This document shows positions 33,201-59,900 of a DNA stretch of 64,000 bases, one piece after another. How positions within the stretch are numbered: the stretch's first letter is position 1; each line of letters starts with the position of its first letter. The notes beneath the pieces are model-generated. The model was given only the letters and a program-made list of their open reading frames with translations. It was not told the DNA's origin and searched no databases. Source of the DNA: Prochilodus magdalenae (lineage: Eukaryota > Chordata > Actinopteri > Characiformes > Prochilodontidae); NCBI GenBank assembly GCA_024036415.1, contig JAMWET010007171.1, positions 1 through 64,000 on the forward strand, given 5' to 3'. A program made the translations under genes and the position numbers.

Positions 33201-34995
33201 ACAGGTGAGTTTATAATTGTGTTTCATAAAACAGTGCTGTTTTTGTTTTCTTGGTGTATGTTACATTAAATTCTTGTTAAAAAGCCTTAAAATCAATTAG
33301 ATCCAGAATCGGAAGAGTAATCAGATTACATTACTTTAATATAGCAATTTAAAAAATGTATAAAAATTATAAACATCAAATTTTTTAACAGGTAATCTGT
33401 AATGAAGTTTGGAAGGTACCCTTCTAACCATGTGTTTCATAAGACGAATGCCATGTTTCCCCTTTAACCCGCTTCGCATTTTACTCAACTGGGACTATAC
33501 TTCCCTCCAGCCAGCTCATAAAGCAAATTAGATTCCTGTCCTTTCACTGGTCTTACATTTAGGTTTCAAGGCGGCAAACCAAAAACAGCTGACTAAATAT
33601 TAGATATTAGATGTATTTGAGCTCACCAAATAGCTGAAGCAATTATCCCATATTAAATGAATCAGCTCAGTGTCCTTGCCAAAATAATCAACACATATAC
33701 ACTGGGGATTAAAGTCAATATTATCATATCATATTATTTCTACTCACCTGTTAAAGAAAGATAAGCTGGAACTGCCTTCAGTGAGCGCACTGCGACAGTC
33801 TTTAGGCAGGTAATATACAACAAACAGCACAAGACAGTGCCGCTAATTCACCCCTTAATTCCATACTTCAGTGAACCTCTTAAAATTCCCACAGACGCAC
33901 AGTAGTCCAGTAATCCCATGATCCAAAGGCATAAAAAGCTCAACTGAAAATGGCACAAACGTAAGTCACACTCAAACTGAAAGTAGGAGGATGTGCAATT
34001 TCTGTACTTTACCTCTTCCGTCATGGTTTCATAGCATGTTGAGGCAAGTCATGAGATATTTTAGAAACGAGAAGACACGACTCATCATCCAAGAAAGTGG
34101 CATTGCTTGGCCACCAGTTTAAAGGGGTTGGACAATGTAAAATATAGTATATTCAGTATAATTAGACAAATAAAATAAAAATACAAAGTGTCAACAACAA
34201 AACGTCCCTTACACAGACCACCACAGACTGAATACTGGAAGTTACCGTATCTAAGACTGAACCACAGATTTCAGAAAAAAGAAATAAGACTGGCCTTTAC
34301 ATGTGACATCAATGCCACAAATGTGCTCACCTTTTCATAACAACTTAAAACGAGTGCAGAATCTAGAATTATAAATCTTTATTTCTTTCTGCTGTTTATT
34401 TCTTTATTCACAGGTACAACTACCCCAGCTTTTCAGTGTGGTCTCAAATTTTTGGGCCTCGCTATATAACCGAAACTAGTGTTTGGTGGGCCAGATCATG
34501 GAAGCCACTATCCGGGCCTGTCCAGGCAGTGTTAAAAACATGGCTTTTACATAACTGTATATATAAACCCCATTTTTAGAAAAGTTTTGTAAAGTAAAAA
34601 AAAAAAAAAAGTTAATTTATTTGACTGACAAAAATGCCAAGGAAATATTTCAACTGGTTTTCCCTGACTGATAAATGATGCCTGTGTTAAAGTCAATTAA
34701 CTATTTTTTAAGATTTATTAGGAATTAATGGAAATATAAATCTGTGATATGCTATAGAACACCACCTGTAATTTCTGGACAGCAATACCTTAATTCGCAG
34801 GGGGCAGTAGGCAGTAGAAGGGGAACCGACTCTCTTCCTCCTCATTCATTAAATGCACGTTGAGTGGAGAGATGGTGTGGTGAAACCTTACCTTTAAGGT
34901 GAGATATACCTGTTTAAGAGGGCATTTAATTGTTTTAACTTCATTACATCTGATGTTAGACCATATATATGTCGGAGAAATTTTGTTTGTACATG

Positions 34996-35032
<37 letters not shown>

Positions 35033-35885
35033 AATAAATAAATAAATAAGATCTATATACACAAAAATGACAGAATACGGGAGAAAAACAAGATAAATAG
35101 GGTGATCCAGATAAAGACAAAGATACAATACAAACTCTGAACAAAAATATGCTAGCCAAGTAAATGGTTGGCACCTTCACTCTGGGGTTGCCACCTTAGA
35201 GAAATGAAAATATGACCACCACGAGCCCTGTGGGGCGCCCGCAGCAGTGGCTTGTTTTATTTTGTGCCAGTGTTTTTAGTAAAGGGTGATCAAGGAAACA
35301 ATTAGTCATACTTAAAGATTGAAGTGCTTTATTCCCAATGAATACATTCTCTTACGAAGTGCAGTTAGTTAAATCTTAAGTGTGTTTGTGTGAGTGTGTT
35401 AAAATGTAAACTAAATAAACTGAGAACTTAACGTAACCTTTTTTAAGTGCGTATCTACAGAGACTCTCTGTGGACACCCTCAGCAGTCCTGGGTTCATCA
35501 GAAACTGGTACTTCTTTTAACAAGGGTACTTCTGTACTTGCCAGCGTTGCCGCATTTGAGGAAGTGGTGGAGTATCGGGTGCAGTGGAAATTTTTTACTC
35601 GCTGCCCTGCTGTGAGTAATAACCTGCACCTTACCACAAGCATTTCAATGCATGAATGTCCTGACATGCTGTGCGAATGATACTTAGAAATACACTTGAA
35701 CTTGTTTTAGGAAATAAATCACATCACATAGGTTGTCATGGCAACAAACAATGTCATCTCTCAGTTTATTATTTTTATTATTTGCAATATTCATAGATTT
35801 ATACAAATCACTATTGCTAAACTACAATATTACACGGCCTAACTGCAGCTGCATTTCAATTAATTACATCCCATCACAAGCTCAG
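33201..35885. other. Intergenic stretch between gene 2 and the lipoxygenase gene
   Basis: No coding exon is recognisable. It holds GATA repeats followed by AAAT repeats (34998-35049) and a poly-A run (about 34597-34611). The rest shows nothing I can name. Confidence 0.5.
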
Positions 35886-36437
<552 letters not shown>

Positions 36438-36472
36438 CTTCATAAATAAATAACCCTCCTGAAGTAGTATAA

Positions 36473-36478
36473 TTTATT
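36473..36478 (-). promoter_or_regulatory. Polyadenylation signal of the lipoxygenase gene
   Basis: AATAAA on the minus strand lies about 95 nt past the stop codon at 36572. No other AATAAA is closer before the GATA array. Confidence 0.5.
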
Positions 36479-36571
36479 TGTAAGTGGCTGAAACTACAGA
36501 TTTGTTGACGTTACATTTTTTTAATCAGCAAGTCCCAGAATCTGACACCAATCACGACCAGCAGATGTTGC

Positions 36572-49122
<12,551 letters not shown>

Positions 49123-49359
49123 CCTTCCAGTCAGGTAAAGTAACCTCAGCCGGGCTGGTCAATGATGGCTCAGCTTACAGCTCCAAAGAAAACTAAACTC
49201 AAAACTTGTGGGGTGGTGCCGTCAAGTAATAGACAGCCACAGACAGAAAATTCTGAATGGAAATGACATAAGACCATTACCTCAGCATATGCAGATAAGG
49301 GCCTATTAGCCATAAAACACCTCCAGGCTTGTGTGAGCTCTCTGTTCTACTGTGTATTA

Positions 49360-49457
49360 TCTATGATTGTTTGCAGGTTCAACTCCCTCTGGTAATAAGC
49401 GTTCGAAATGAGAGCTGAGGTCATATCTGCACAGCCTTTCACTGTGAGATCAGACTA
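49360..49457 (-). pseudogene. LRR-exon relic between lipoxygenase and mucolipin genes
   Basis: On the minus strand one frame reads SDLTVKGCADMTSALISNAY then QRELNLQ. This is the middle of the NLR cluster's LRR exon (C-x-L-T-x-x-x-C-x-x-L-x-S-A-L-x-S-N-x-x-x-x-R-E-L-N-L). The beginning and end of the 174-nt exon are missing. It is a decayed NLR fragment about 18 kb from the nearest gene of the cluster. Confidence 0.6.
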
Positions 49458-50632
49458 ACTGACACAGAAACGCGTGTCAACATTAATGTTTTAACCAGAC
49501 AAACAGTTTAGCCATTGGCGCATCCAGCTAGTAAAAGGCCAGCAATCCAAACTACTCTTTAACCAAACAAGTATAAAAGAAAACTGACCAGAGATATACA
49601 GATCGCTAAATGGGCTGCCACTGGTCAAATCATGAACACTGTTGATCCACCTTTTGGCAAAAATAACTGCCATCTGAAATTTGCAATAGGATTACAGGCA
49701 CAACAGATTAACCGACAAATAGTTTTATATGCAATTTAGTAGTGAAAATAGTGTTCTTAATAAACTACAACAACCAAAGCACAGACTGTCACGGTCACCA
49801 CACGCTATATGAGTATTAATAGCACCCCCTTGTGGAGAATCCTAATAAAAGCGAAGCAACAAAACAAAACAAAAGTGAAGAAATATTAGTCACGGTCATG
49901 ATGACCTAGTCAGTATTACGCAATGACTTGTCCTTATGATTTCAACTGACCATTGGAACAGCCAGAAGGAACAGAACGGCCCTGTGGTCACCAATCATTA
50001 TCATGAACATGATTTTACTACCACATGCTTGGCTTCTGTAGAGTTACAAATTAATTAACTGCATAATTTATTACAGTCTTTATGTTTAATGCACAATCAC
50101 ACCTAACTTCTTAACCACATTGTTTGACATACACACATATGTACATATCTGGATGCTGATGGCTAATGATCTGCAAGACCTTCCATTGTATGTATTGGAC
50201 TTTCATTTAAAACTTGGAAATGATGTAATGTAAAGTAGAAACTGAGAATATGCAAAGTCAGTGAAGCAACAGACATTTATTTATGGCTCAATGCCTAATA
50301 TATCAACATCAGCAAAGGTTTCAAGGGCCACCCTCAAAACTGAAGGCACAACAGATACAATACAAAAAAAAAAAAAAAGTATCTGTGTGGAAACAGAAAA
50401 TGAACTTGTGCATGTAAACATCAATCCAGCAATTTCTCATCCTGGTCCTGTCCCGTATGGTTTATCATGTCCAGTTCTTGAACACATACATATCCAGTTC
50501 AACTCTGAAAGGCCTGGAATAATCCATATTAGAGCAGGAAATGTGAAGAGCGGTGGTACTCCAGGACCATGCTTAGGAACCACCAGAAAAATCCATCAAT
50601 GAAAGAACAAAATCCATCAGTGCAGTCCCACT
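49458..50632. other. Intergenic stretch with mucolipin 3' UTR
   Basis: No gene is recognised except the end of the mucolipin transcript. A minus-strand AATAAA at 50276-50281, about 350 nt past the stop at 50633, is a candidate poly(A) signal. Confidence 0.4.
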
Positions 50633-51579
50633 TTAACAATCCGCTCTCTCGTGCAAGTCGCTAGGCCTGAAACAGAAGCAAGATCAAATTAATTCAGAAC
50701 TACATGTCTCACCAGCTGCAAAGGCCATGAACCTTACTGAAGAATAGTGGTCGTGGTGGAGTTTTGATTATATAGCCAAATTAGCAATCATAATCACACA
50801 AGACAAGATTTACAAGATTTCAAATTAGTACTATACTTATACTTGGTACCCAATAAACATGCATCTCCTATGAGCAAGTAAATACTGACCATAACTTACT
50901 ATCAAGTTTAATATACACTTGTAGGTGTGTCCGTGAAAAGAAAAAGATGACGACATATTGCACTATGAATATTATGCACAAATTACAGACATATACAAAC
51001 TACATGAACAGAAAAAATGTTGTCAATTATTGCAAGAAAAAGAAAATTATATATTTTTTTATTAAAGAAAAGTGAAAAAAATGTGGCACTTTTCCCCCCC
51101 AAATAAAGAAAATGGCAACAAAGCGAATTTAAATTTTAGTGTAGATCCTACACAAGTTCAAATGCTATATGTTAATCCCACTGCTAGAGTGCTTCAGCAG
51201 CTCTGGTCCTGAAGGTCTAATTTTCTGTGGATTCAACCACAAACTGCCACAACTGCTCCAGCTAAGCTCAGAGGTCTGTGATTGGCTGAATCAGGGTCAC
51301 TGATTCACAGGGTCAGGTTAAAGAGAGGGGCTTCATTTTGGATGCAGGTTGGAATAAAACTCCCTAGAAAAGAGCCTCTCCAGGACCAGGGTCGGTGAAC
51401 ACTGCGCTGACTGCATTAGCTTCCCTATTATTCAGGATAAAAGCTCACCTTCGGACGCAGCAGAAGAGACAGGGAGAGTATCTGTCCTCCACGCGGTAGC
51501 AGCCGGAGTTGGGGTGGTCTTTACACTCGGAGATGAAGGCCTGTAGCTCAGAAACAGGCTCCCCATCTGACTGCTGGTG
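50633..51579 (-). CDS. mcoln3: Mucolipin exons 12-13 (C-terminal tail)
   Basis: Exon 12 (51449-51579, 131 nt) reads [20 protein letters not shown] to [12 protein letters not shown]. At its end AG meets GTGAGC, and the alternative is reading on into TGA at once. Splicing to acceptor TTTCAG above 50666 adds [11 protein letters not shown] and TAA. Both forms share all functional parts. The second resembles the polar tails of mucolipins 1 and 2 and uses strong splice sites, so it is preferred. Confidence 0.65.
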
Positions 51580-52641
51580 CTAAACATCAAAACCAACAGA
51601 GGAGAGTTCAGAAAATGACCACCCGGGGTAGGTAGAGTATAAACACAGCAGCGTCTCACCTTGAGATTCACAAAACAGGCTAACTGTCCTGACAGTAACA
51701 TAGTCAACATTCAGTAACTTTAATCATAGGAAGGTGAGAGGCTGCATGAGGGCGTCTTTATCGGGCTCCTTACCTTGATGGTCTCGTAGGTGTCAGTGAT
51801 TAGGGTGATGAAGAGGCTGAGCACCATGTAGATGAAGAGAGAGACGAAGGTGTAGAGGTAGACCCGACTGAAGAGCCACACCAGGTAGCTCTTCTGCTGC
51901 ATGTCCTTAAAGGTGGCGAACATGTCGTCACCATTGATCAGGGAGAAGAGGGACTCGGTTACCGTGTTCAGAGAACGGAACTGAGGAGAAAGATGGACAG
52001 AGGAGAGCTCAAAATCCTATAAATCCAGTTAAAATGGTATTTTATTACAGTTTGGTGGTTTTCCTGGCAGGGTTTTGAGATGAGCATGTTTGAGATGAGA
52101 AGAGAAGAACAAAAAAAAAAAAAAAAATGACTGTGCAGAATTCCAGTCCTGAAACTGGACAAGCCTGTCGTAACTGACAGCAGAGGGAATAGGAGAACCA
52201 TACTGCCTGTATGCCACGTTCCACTTCAACCGAGAAGTTGGAATTATGAAATTATGGAATTTTATAAACACCTTTATTAGTGATGCTTTCTTACCGCACG
52301 TTTTCATAACAGAACACAATAAAGGACGCTTTATAAAGAACACTAAACTGGGAATTTCAGTGCTAGCTGACTGATTTCTAAGTCACTATAACCCCAGAAA
52401 CTAAATGTCCTAAATGCTGAACTGCTTCCCTTCAATGATACAAGTTGAGTACAAGGTCAGTACTTGCCTTCTCATGGTAAGGTCCCAGCACGATCCAGCC
52501 GCAGAAGCAGTAGCCCAGGTAGATCATGGCAGCACAGCAGCAGAAACGGATCACGTTGGGGAAAGCTGCCCTCAGAGTGATGATCAAAATCTACAACCCA
52601 TTCAGTCATGAGGAGGCACAACGTACATGAGCATCAACCTT

Positions 52642-52677
<36 letters not shown>

Positions 52678-53960
52678 GCCATCATTATCATCATTATCGT
52701 CATCATCATCGTCATCATCATCGTCAGCCATTCAGTCTCAATAAGCACACTAAACCCCTGGACCTAAATCAAAACCATGCAGAGTGGAGTTTCTTGCTAT
52801 GGTGGTCTTTGCCGTGATGTTCTGAGGACACTGAGCAGACATCACTGGTGTTTATAGAAGCTTACGTTGTATTTCCTGAAGTAGCCCATGTAGCGCAGCA
52901 CCCCAATCCACACCAGCATGGTGCCGGTGCCCAGGAGGATACTGCAGACGTCATAACTGGTTACAGTCTATGAACGAGACACACAAGGGGTAAACACACA
53001 GACATGTACCAATGACTGATCTAGAGATTCATCAAGTATCCTGGTACAGGGCACTGCTTTCATAGTGCTATATATACTGAGGACATCCTGATAAAGACAG
53101 ACAGCCATCATTAACACCTGTCCCCTTTTTTAATCAGTGTATGAACGTCAATAGAGCTAAAACACATTCTTCCAGTTCAGCATGACGGAGGCTTCCAAAC
53201 CCATTAATGTTTAAACCAAGTCAACCAAGTCAGAGTGTAGCTTGATGTGAAATGTTTAGTTTCAGAGAAGAATAGAGTCAGAGACAGTGGTTCTCTTAGC
53301 GGTACACAGGGACCCCCAAGCAGGCCTGGTTTTGGCTCCAATCCATACCCAGTGGTACCCTCCCAAACCAAGCCTTACATGAGCCACAGCAACTGCCTAG
53401 CAACACACAGGCAAACATCTGTGGTACCATAGCAACAACCTACCAAGACACCATCAACCTTCTGGGTTAGCACAGCAAATGCCTAGTAACACCTGAGGTG
53501 CCATGGCAACACCACAGGAACACTTCAGAAAATCCAGAAAAACCCAAGTATCCATTTTGGATACCATAGCAACAACCGACCAACCATTTGGGATACCACA
53601 GCAACTGCCTAGCAAAACCTTAGCAACCACCTAAAGTTCCATAGCAACAATCCAGAAAAACCTAAGTATCCATTTGGGATACTACAGCAACTGCCTAGCA
53701 ACACCTTAGCAACCACCTGAGGTACCATAGCAACAATCTGGAAAAACCTAAGTATCCATTTGGGATACCACAGAAACTGCCTAGCAACACCTTAGCAACC
53801 ACCTGAGGTACCATAGCAACAACCCAGAAACACCCGAGCAACCATTTAGGATATCATGGCAATTGCTGAGCAAAACCTTAACAAATATCTAAGGTACCAA
53901 AGCAACACCCTAGCAACCACTGATCTACATCTCAGCGTCCTCCCTATAATAAATCCTAAA

Positions 53961-53991
<31 letters not shown>

Positions 53992-56900
53992 TAATTATTT
54001 ATATAAATGAAAAATATATATAGGTGTACCAGCAAAACAATATTAAAGCTATTTAGACCACTACATAAAGCTCTAAGCTTCACAGTCTCTCTTTTCTTCA
54101 GGAGATGCTTTTAGAGGAGAGGTATATGCTGGGCACAACAGTCTAATAGCCTACTCCATAATGTTTTTATTTCCCTCCACCATCATCGACATTCCATATT
54201 AAACTCAGAAGGCCTGTGTAGTTTCACTGCTGGTTATGATAGTAATTAATATGGCGATGTGTGTGTCGTAGACAAGGTGTCCCCTGGTTCCCATCACCAC
54301 CACCGTAACCACCTGTCTCGGATGAACCAGCCCAGTGACTGAACTACCCAGAAATTTTGAAAACCAAAAATGAGAAATTTAATTTTTAATGATTTGCTAC
54401 TAATGTGTGTTCAGACAGATTTGCAGCAGGGGGAGCAAGTTACTGTGATGAAGGGGAACCCACCTTGAGCTGAATGGAGATTTTGAGTAGCGATCCTGTG
54501 ATGGTGAGGATGTCACTGATGATGATGAGGATATACCAGCCGTTAATGAACTCCATCCGATCAGACCAGGACACTCGTTTACCGAAATGATTCTGGAAGA
54601 AGACTGCAAACTCCTACAAACACACACAATGAACTTTGACCCCTTTACATCTCTTTATAGCATGTTATGATTCTAGTGTTGGGTTAAACTGAGCTGAGCG
54701 ATTCAGTAATCTCAAACAGACCCAAGTGATTTTTGACACCATGTGACCTACAGTCAGAGAGACGGTTCTTTAAGGATTCTGTAGAATGGGTATATACACA
54801 TATCTAGAACAGATACTCACAAACTGCAGCAGCACGCCGGTATACACTGAGCGCATGCAGAGCACCAGAGACCCCAGGCAGGTCAGAATGATCACCGCGT
54901 CAAACAGCACAGTGTAGTAGATGTTCTTAGGGGCTGTGGAGAAAAACCATCAAGATTAAAAGAGCAGATGCTGAATAATTAAGAGGGATGTTGTCAGATC
55001 GACATCGAATTTTCCTGACTGTAGTTATTCCTATTGGACATATCTGGAGCAGTAAACAATCTGACACACGTTTGCTGTCGGACCAAGGCTTACAATAAGA
55101 CTACAACACAGACATGCTTTGTACGCTGTTACAGCTTTCAGAAAGCATCAGTTGTCTAGCATCAGTCAGAAAGTTAGCTCGCTCGGGCACACTAGCCTTC
55201 CAGCTACTTCAACAAGTAACTTAAAGCTCCATATCGGATATCGTCGCTGTCCAAAGAAAAACAAGTATCTCCAAAATGGCAACTTCACAGGAGAGGCCAA
55301 AAACCTCATTTAACTTTAATGGAAGTCAATGGAACCAGACGTCTTTCCGAACAGTTTTGGCCCATTTCTGTTGGTCCACTCATCATGAGATTCTCACTCA
55401 GTGGAAACAGCAGCTGGTGTAATTAAATGATGCAAAAAGATAAAAATGGACAAAAGTGGAGATACAGGTTTTTCATTGGACAGCAGCGATATGGATTTAA
55501 TATCAGAGAGCCTTAGAGTCTGCCCTCTACTCTTAAAAGATGTTATGTTTACCTATTGAGACAAAGACTGTTTCCACTGTAAAGGAATTACTGGTATTTC
55601 AAGTATTGGTATTTCTTTTTATTTATTTTGGAATAAAAATAATGAAAATAATTCCAGATGAGCAAACATTTATTTGAATGTGATATTTTAGGGTTTTTCA
55701 GTTTGTCTAAATACACATGAGAACATATCGTCGCTGTCCAAAGAAAAACAGGTATCTCCAAAATGGCAACTTCACAGGAGAGGCCAAAAACCTCATTTAA
55801 CTTTAATGGAAGACAATGGAACCAGACGTCTTTCCGAACAGTTTTGGCCCATTTCTGTTGGTCCACTCATAAGAGATTCTCACTCAGTGTAAACAGCAGC
55901 TGGTGTACTTAAATGATGCAAAAAGATAAAAATGGACAAAAGTGGAGATACATGTTTTTCATTGGACAGCGACGATATGGATTTAATATCAGAGAGCCTT
56001 AGAGTCTGCTCTCTACTCTTGGAAGATGTTATGTTTGCCTATTGAGACAAAGACTGGTCAACTTTTACCTTTTACACTATTCATTTTATCCATGTCCAAA
56101 ATCGTCCAAGAAACAATTAACTCATTTTGCTATATGGAAATTGAGAACCTGTAGTCAGGTCTCCATTCAGTTTATTTATTTTGAATAACACACTGACTTA
56201 AAATCAAGACCCTGGCATGTTCTTTAATTATAGACATAGATGTTCATTTATTCATCAGCCCAGTGGTACCTTTATATGCACAATATGTTTCATATCTACA
56301 GCCACAAAAACAAGACAACTTTATTCTATTCACATTCCACTGTAAAGGAATGTGATATTTAGGGTATTTCTTTTTATTTATTTTGGAATAAAAATAATGA
56401 AAATAATTCCAGATGAGCAAACATTTATCTGAATGTGATATTTAGGGTTTTTCAGTTTGTCTAAATACACGAGAACATATTGTCGCTGTCCAAAGAAAAA
56501 CAGGTATCTCCAAAATGACAACTTTACAGGAGAAGCCAAAAACCTCATTTCATTTGAATAGAAGTCAATGGAACCAGACGTCTTTCCAAACTGTTTTGGG
56601 CCATTTCTGTTGGTCCATTATTCATTACATTCACACACAGTGTAGACAGCAGGTCATGTGATCAAATGAGTCATAAAAGTAAAAATCAACAAAAATGGAG
56701 ATACATGTTTTTCTTTGGACAGCGACCATATGGATTAAACCCTAGCTACCGATTCGAATCCTCCTTCTGAATTTAACATCTAAGATACAATGTGTCAAAC
56801 ACAAGGCCCATGGACCATATCAGGCCAGGGGCAACATCCAATCCAGCCTGCACAATTATTTAGATTTTCTATTAATACTAGACCGTTTTCCACTGCACTA

Positions 56901-59900
56901 CAATCCCCAGCATGCACTGCAGTGTAACGTACCTATATAACACCTAGCTGGCTAAATAATGCCCAAAAGAAAAGTGGACAAGCAGTAACAAACTTCAAGG
57001 TCCACTAGAAGCGCCTATATTTTGCTGTTGCAGTGTTGGCATATTCGTTTTCTGCCCCCCAACGGGGGTTTTAAAATATGTAAGTGGTTGAGTTTAACAC
57101 CCTGGTCTTAAATCACCAGGAACGACATAACCTGTGATAGAGGAAGTGTTTAGTATACAACCACCATGGAACAGGCATGTGAGTGTTTATGCTGTGTGTT
57201 AAAGAGGAAGAGTTAATGAATCATGGAATCACACACTCACAGGCCCCCGTGACTTTCCAGTCTCTGCACTCGTAGATCTCCACCTCGTTGTCCAGATCCA
57301 CTTGGATCCGTCCGCTGTGGGCCCTGTTGTTGAACCTGATCTGGGGTCACAGGGAACAGAGCATGACCACTACACGTTAAACCCCAGCTAGAAAGCAGAG
57401 TGCTTAAAAACAGAAGTTTGGTAGAAACCGTCCCCCTTATCCCAAACATGGGGACAGAGTTTATGACCAACGCGACTTCTGGACAGCTGCTAATTGCTTT
57501 ACAATGTACTTGTGTCCAGGTTTATGGATCCCAGTAGCTCATACAGCAACCCTCCACCTGGAGATCTACTTTCCTGAAGGCTTCGGTTCCAACCTGCATC
57601 TAAATGTCCTCTCCAGCCAGTCAAGGACTTCGGGAGAAGTTCGGAACCTGGCCTACACAGGTAGATCTCCAGGAGCAGGGTGAAGACCACCAGAACACTG
57701 ATTATTCAACGAGTCAAGTTTGCAGCTAATTGGTGGGGTATAGACTTTCAAACTGTGAACCCAGAAGGGGAAGTCGGACTATTTATAGTTATGGAAAGAA
57801 TCACTCAAAACTCATAAGCTTCACCGATTAAAGAGGAAGTAGATAGAGAGGGAGAGGGAGAGGAAGAGAGAGACACTGTATCTTGAAGGACAAGAGTGGG
57901 AGGTCATGTGACGTACCGTTATGTTGAAGTCGTAACAGTCAGGAAGCTCGTGGTGCTGAACTGTCTGCAGGTTGATGGCCTTCAGAGTGAAGTTAACATT
58001 CACCTCCAGCAACCTGGACACAGTTCCGTAGCCAGGAGAGAGACAGGAGAGTCTACCATCAGCCGTATCGGTTATACTGGGTTTATACGGAATCGGTTAT
58101 GATGTGTGCAGGATGTAAACCAAACTTGCACAGACTTCACAGTGCGTTCAATCGGTTCTCCTGTCCACTAGAGCTTCATCTGTGGTCAGGTTCCTCACAT
58201 GATTCCTGTCTGCTGAACATTTTCACTTGTGTGTCTGCGTGTCTGTGTGCATGTACGTGCGTGTATTTGTGCACAGATCAGCCGAAACATATATCACCGC
58301 GTCAAATATATATATATATATATATGACTTGTTTCTTGGAATCTGATACAATAGCAGGCCATTTTCAGGCATCTCTATGATTTTAACATTTTACAAAAAT
58401 CTATTTTAAGACATTCAGGGAGTACAGTTATCTGAATCTGGCCTAATTGCTAAAACAAGCTCCAGATGTTTACTCTACTGAAGACGTTGTTGTTATTTAC
58501 CGTTTGAACTGCAGAGTGAAGTTGGAGAGGTCTGCACGCTCTATGGTGGACGAAGGCTGAACCGGATAAATCCTGAGGCACTCTGGCATCAAAACAATCA
58601 GAAAGAAAGTCTGTAAGAACTGCAGAACTGGGATCAGCATGGAGAAGAAACACAGGCCAACCTTTTCTTTCTGGACTCATGACCACTAAGGCCAAACAGC
58701 GGGATCCAAACCTTTAGGATCACATTCAAAGGAACCTTCTAAGAATCCTATATAGGCAATTAGATGAGAACCATCTCACGGTAAAGTGTTTGCTGGTGCA
58801 TTGAAAAGTCAACATACGAGCTTCCTCCTCAGGCTAACCACTCTTATCTACTGGGAACCAGATGTGAGCTTCCTCTGTTGCTTACAAACGATGCAGATCC
58901 AGAGCCTGTAAATCTGGTTTTCACAGCTCTGTTCAGGAATTCCTGAAAGAATCACAATCCTACTCCTTCCTATAGATCCCTCTAGACCTCTGCACCAGGG
59001 CTTCTTTACAGGATCCAGTACCTTCCACCACCTGAGCGTCGATCTCGAAGGTCTCGTTGCCGGGCGAGATGCTGCCATTGTGGTAGAACTGCTGGCACAT
59101 CAGTAGAGGAGTAAAGAAGCGTCCTTCCTTCTCATATGCGTGGTTCCCTACGGTTGTGTTCCGCAACTTTAGAAACTAGAACAAGATATTTAACGTCATT
59201 AGACACAATCGTAACTATACCAGCTGAAATATACTGTGTCTATATGATGCACAGGGAGGATGTGGGTCTCTTATTGTTTACACTGGGGGTCTTGGAGGTC
59301 AAACGGTGATGAACTAACCTTGCCGCATGAAAGCTGTCCGTTTAGCCGCCTGTCATTGTGTTTGATATGTTACTACAGATTAGTGCTATACTACAGCAAC
59401 CACTAAGGTGAGGAGAGTAATATGTGTAGGACATACAACACAGAGTGACGCTCCCACGCTCTCAGCAGCAAACCAGTTCTGCTGTATCACATCTATGGGG
59501 AGTTCCTCTGCCCACATTTCAGTCAAGTGACAACCAAAAAAAAAAAAAATCAAACTGATATGATCTCTGCACTCCGTCGTGTCCCATGAGCAGTGATTAT
59601 GAAACAGCACACACCTGTAAGAGGTCACGTAGTGCTCACACTGCAGGTCAGGTTCAGGTACAGCTACTTTCTTACCGACTTGCCCAGCCTGTACTGTGAC
59701 CTTGGTTCTACGAGAGTCTCTGGTTCTCTCATTGGTATACACTGTGGTGCCTGAAAGTGCCCTTTAGAGTTGTGATAATTCTGCATAACCATGACCTAAA
59801 ACAATCAGATTGTCACAGATAAGGAGAACCAGATTACACAAATAAGGATGCAAAAAATGTTGGAATTGGTGAAGTTTATCAGGCTGGAAAACCATCTCCA

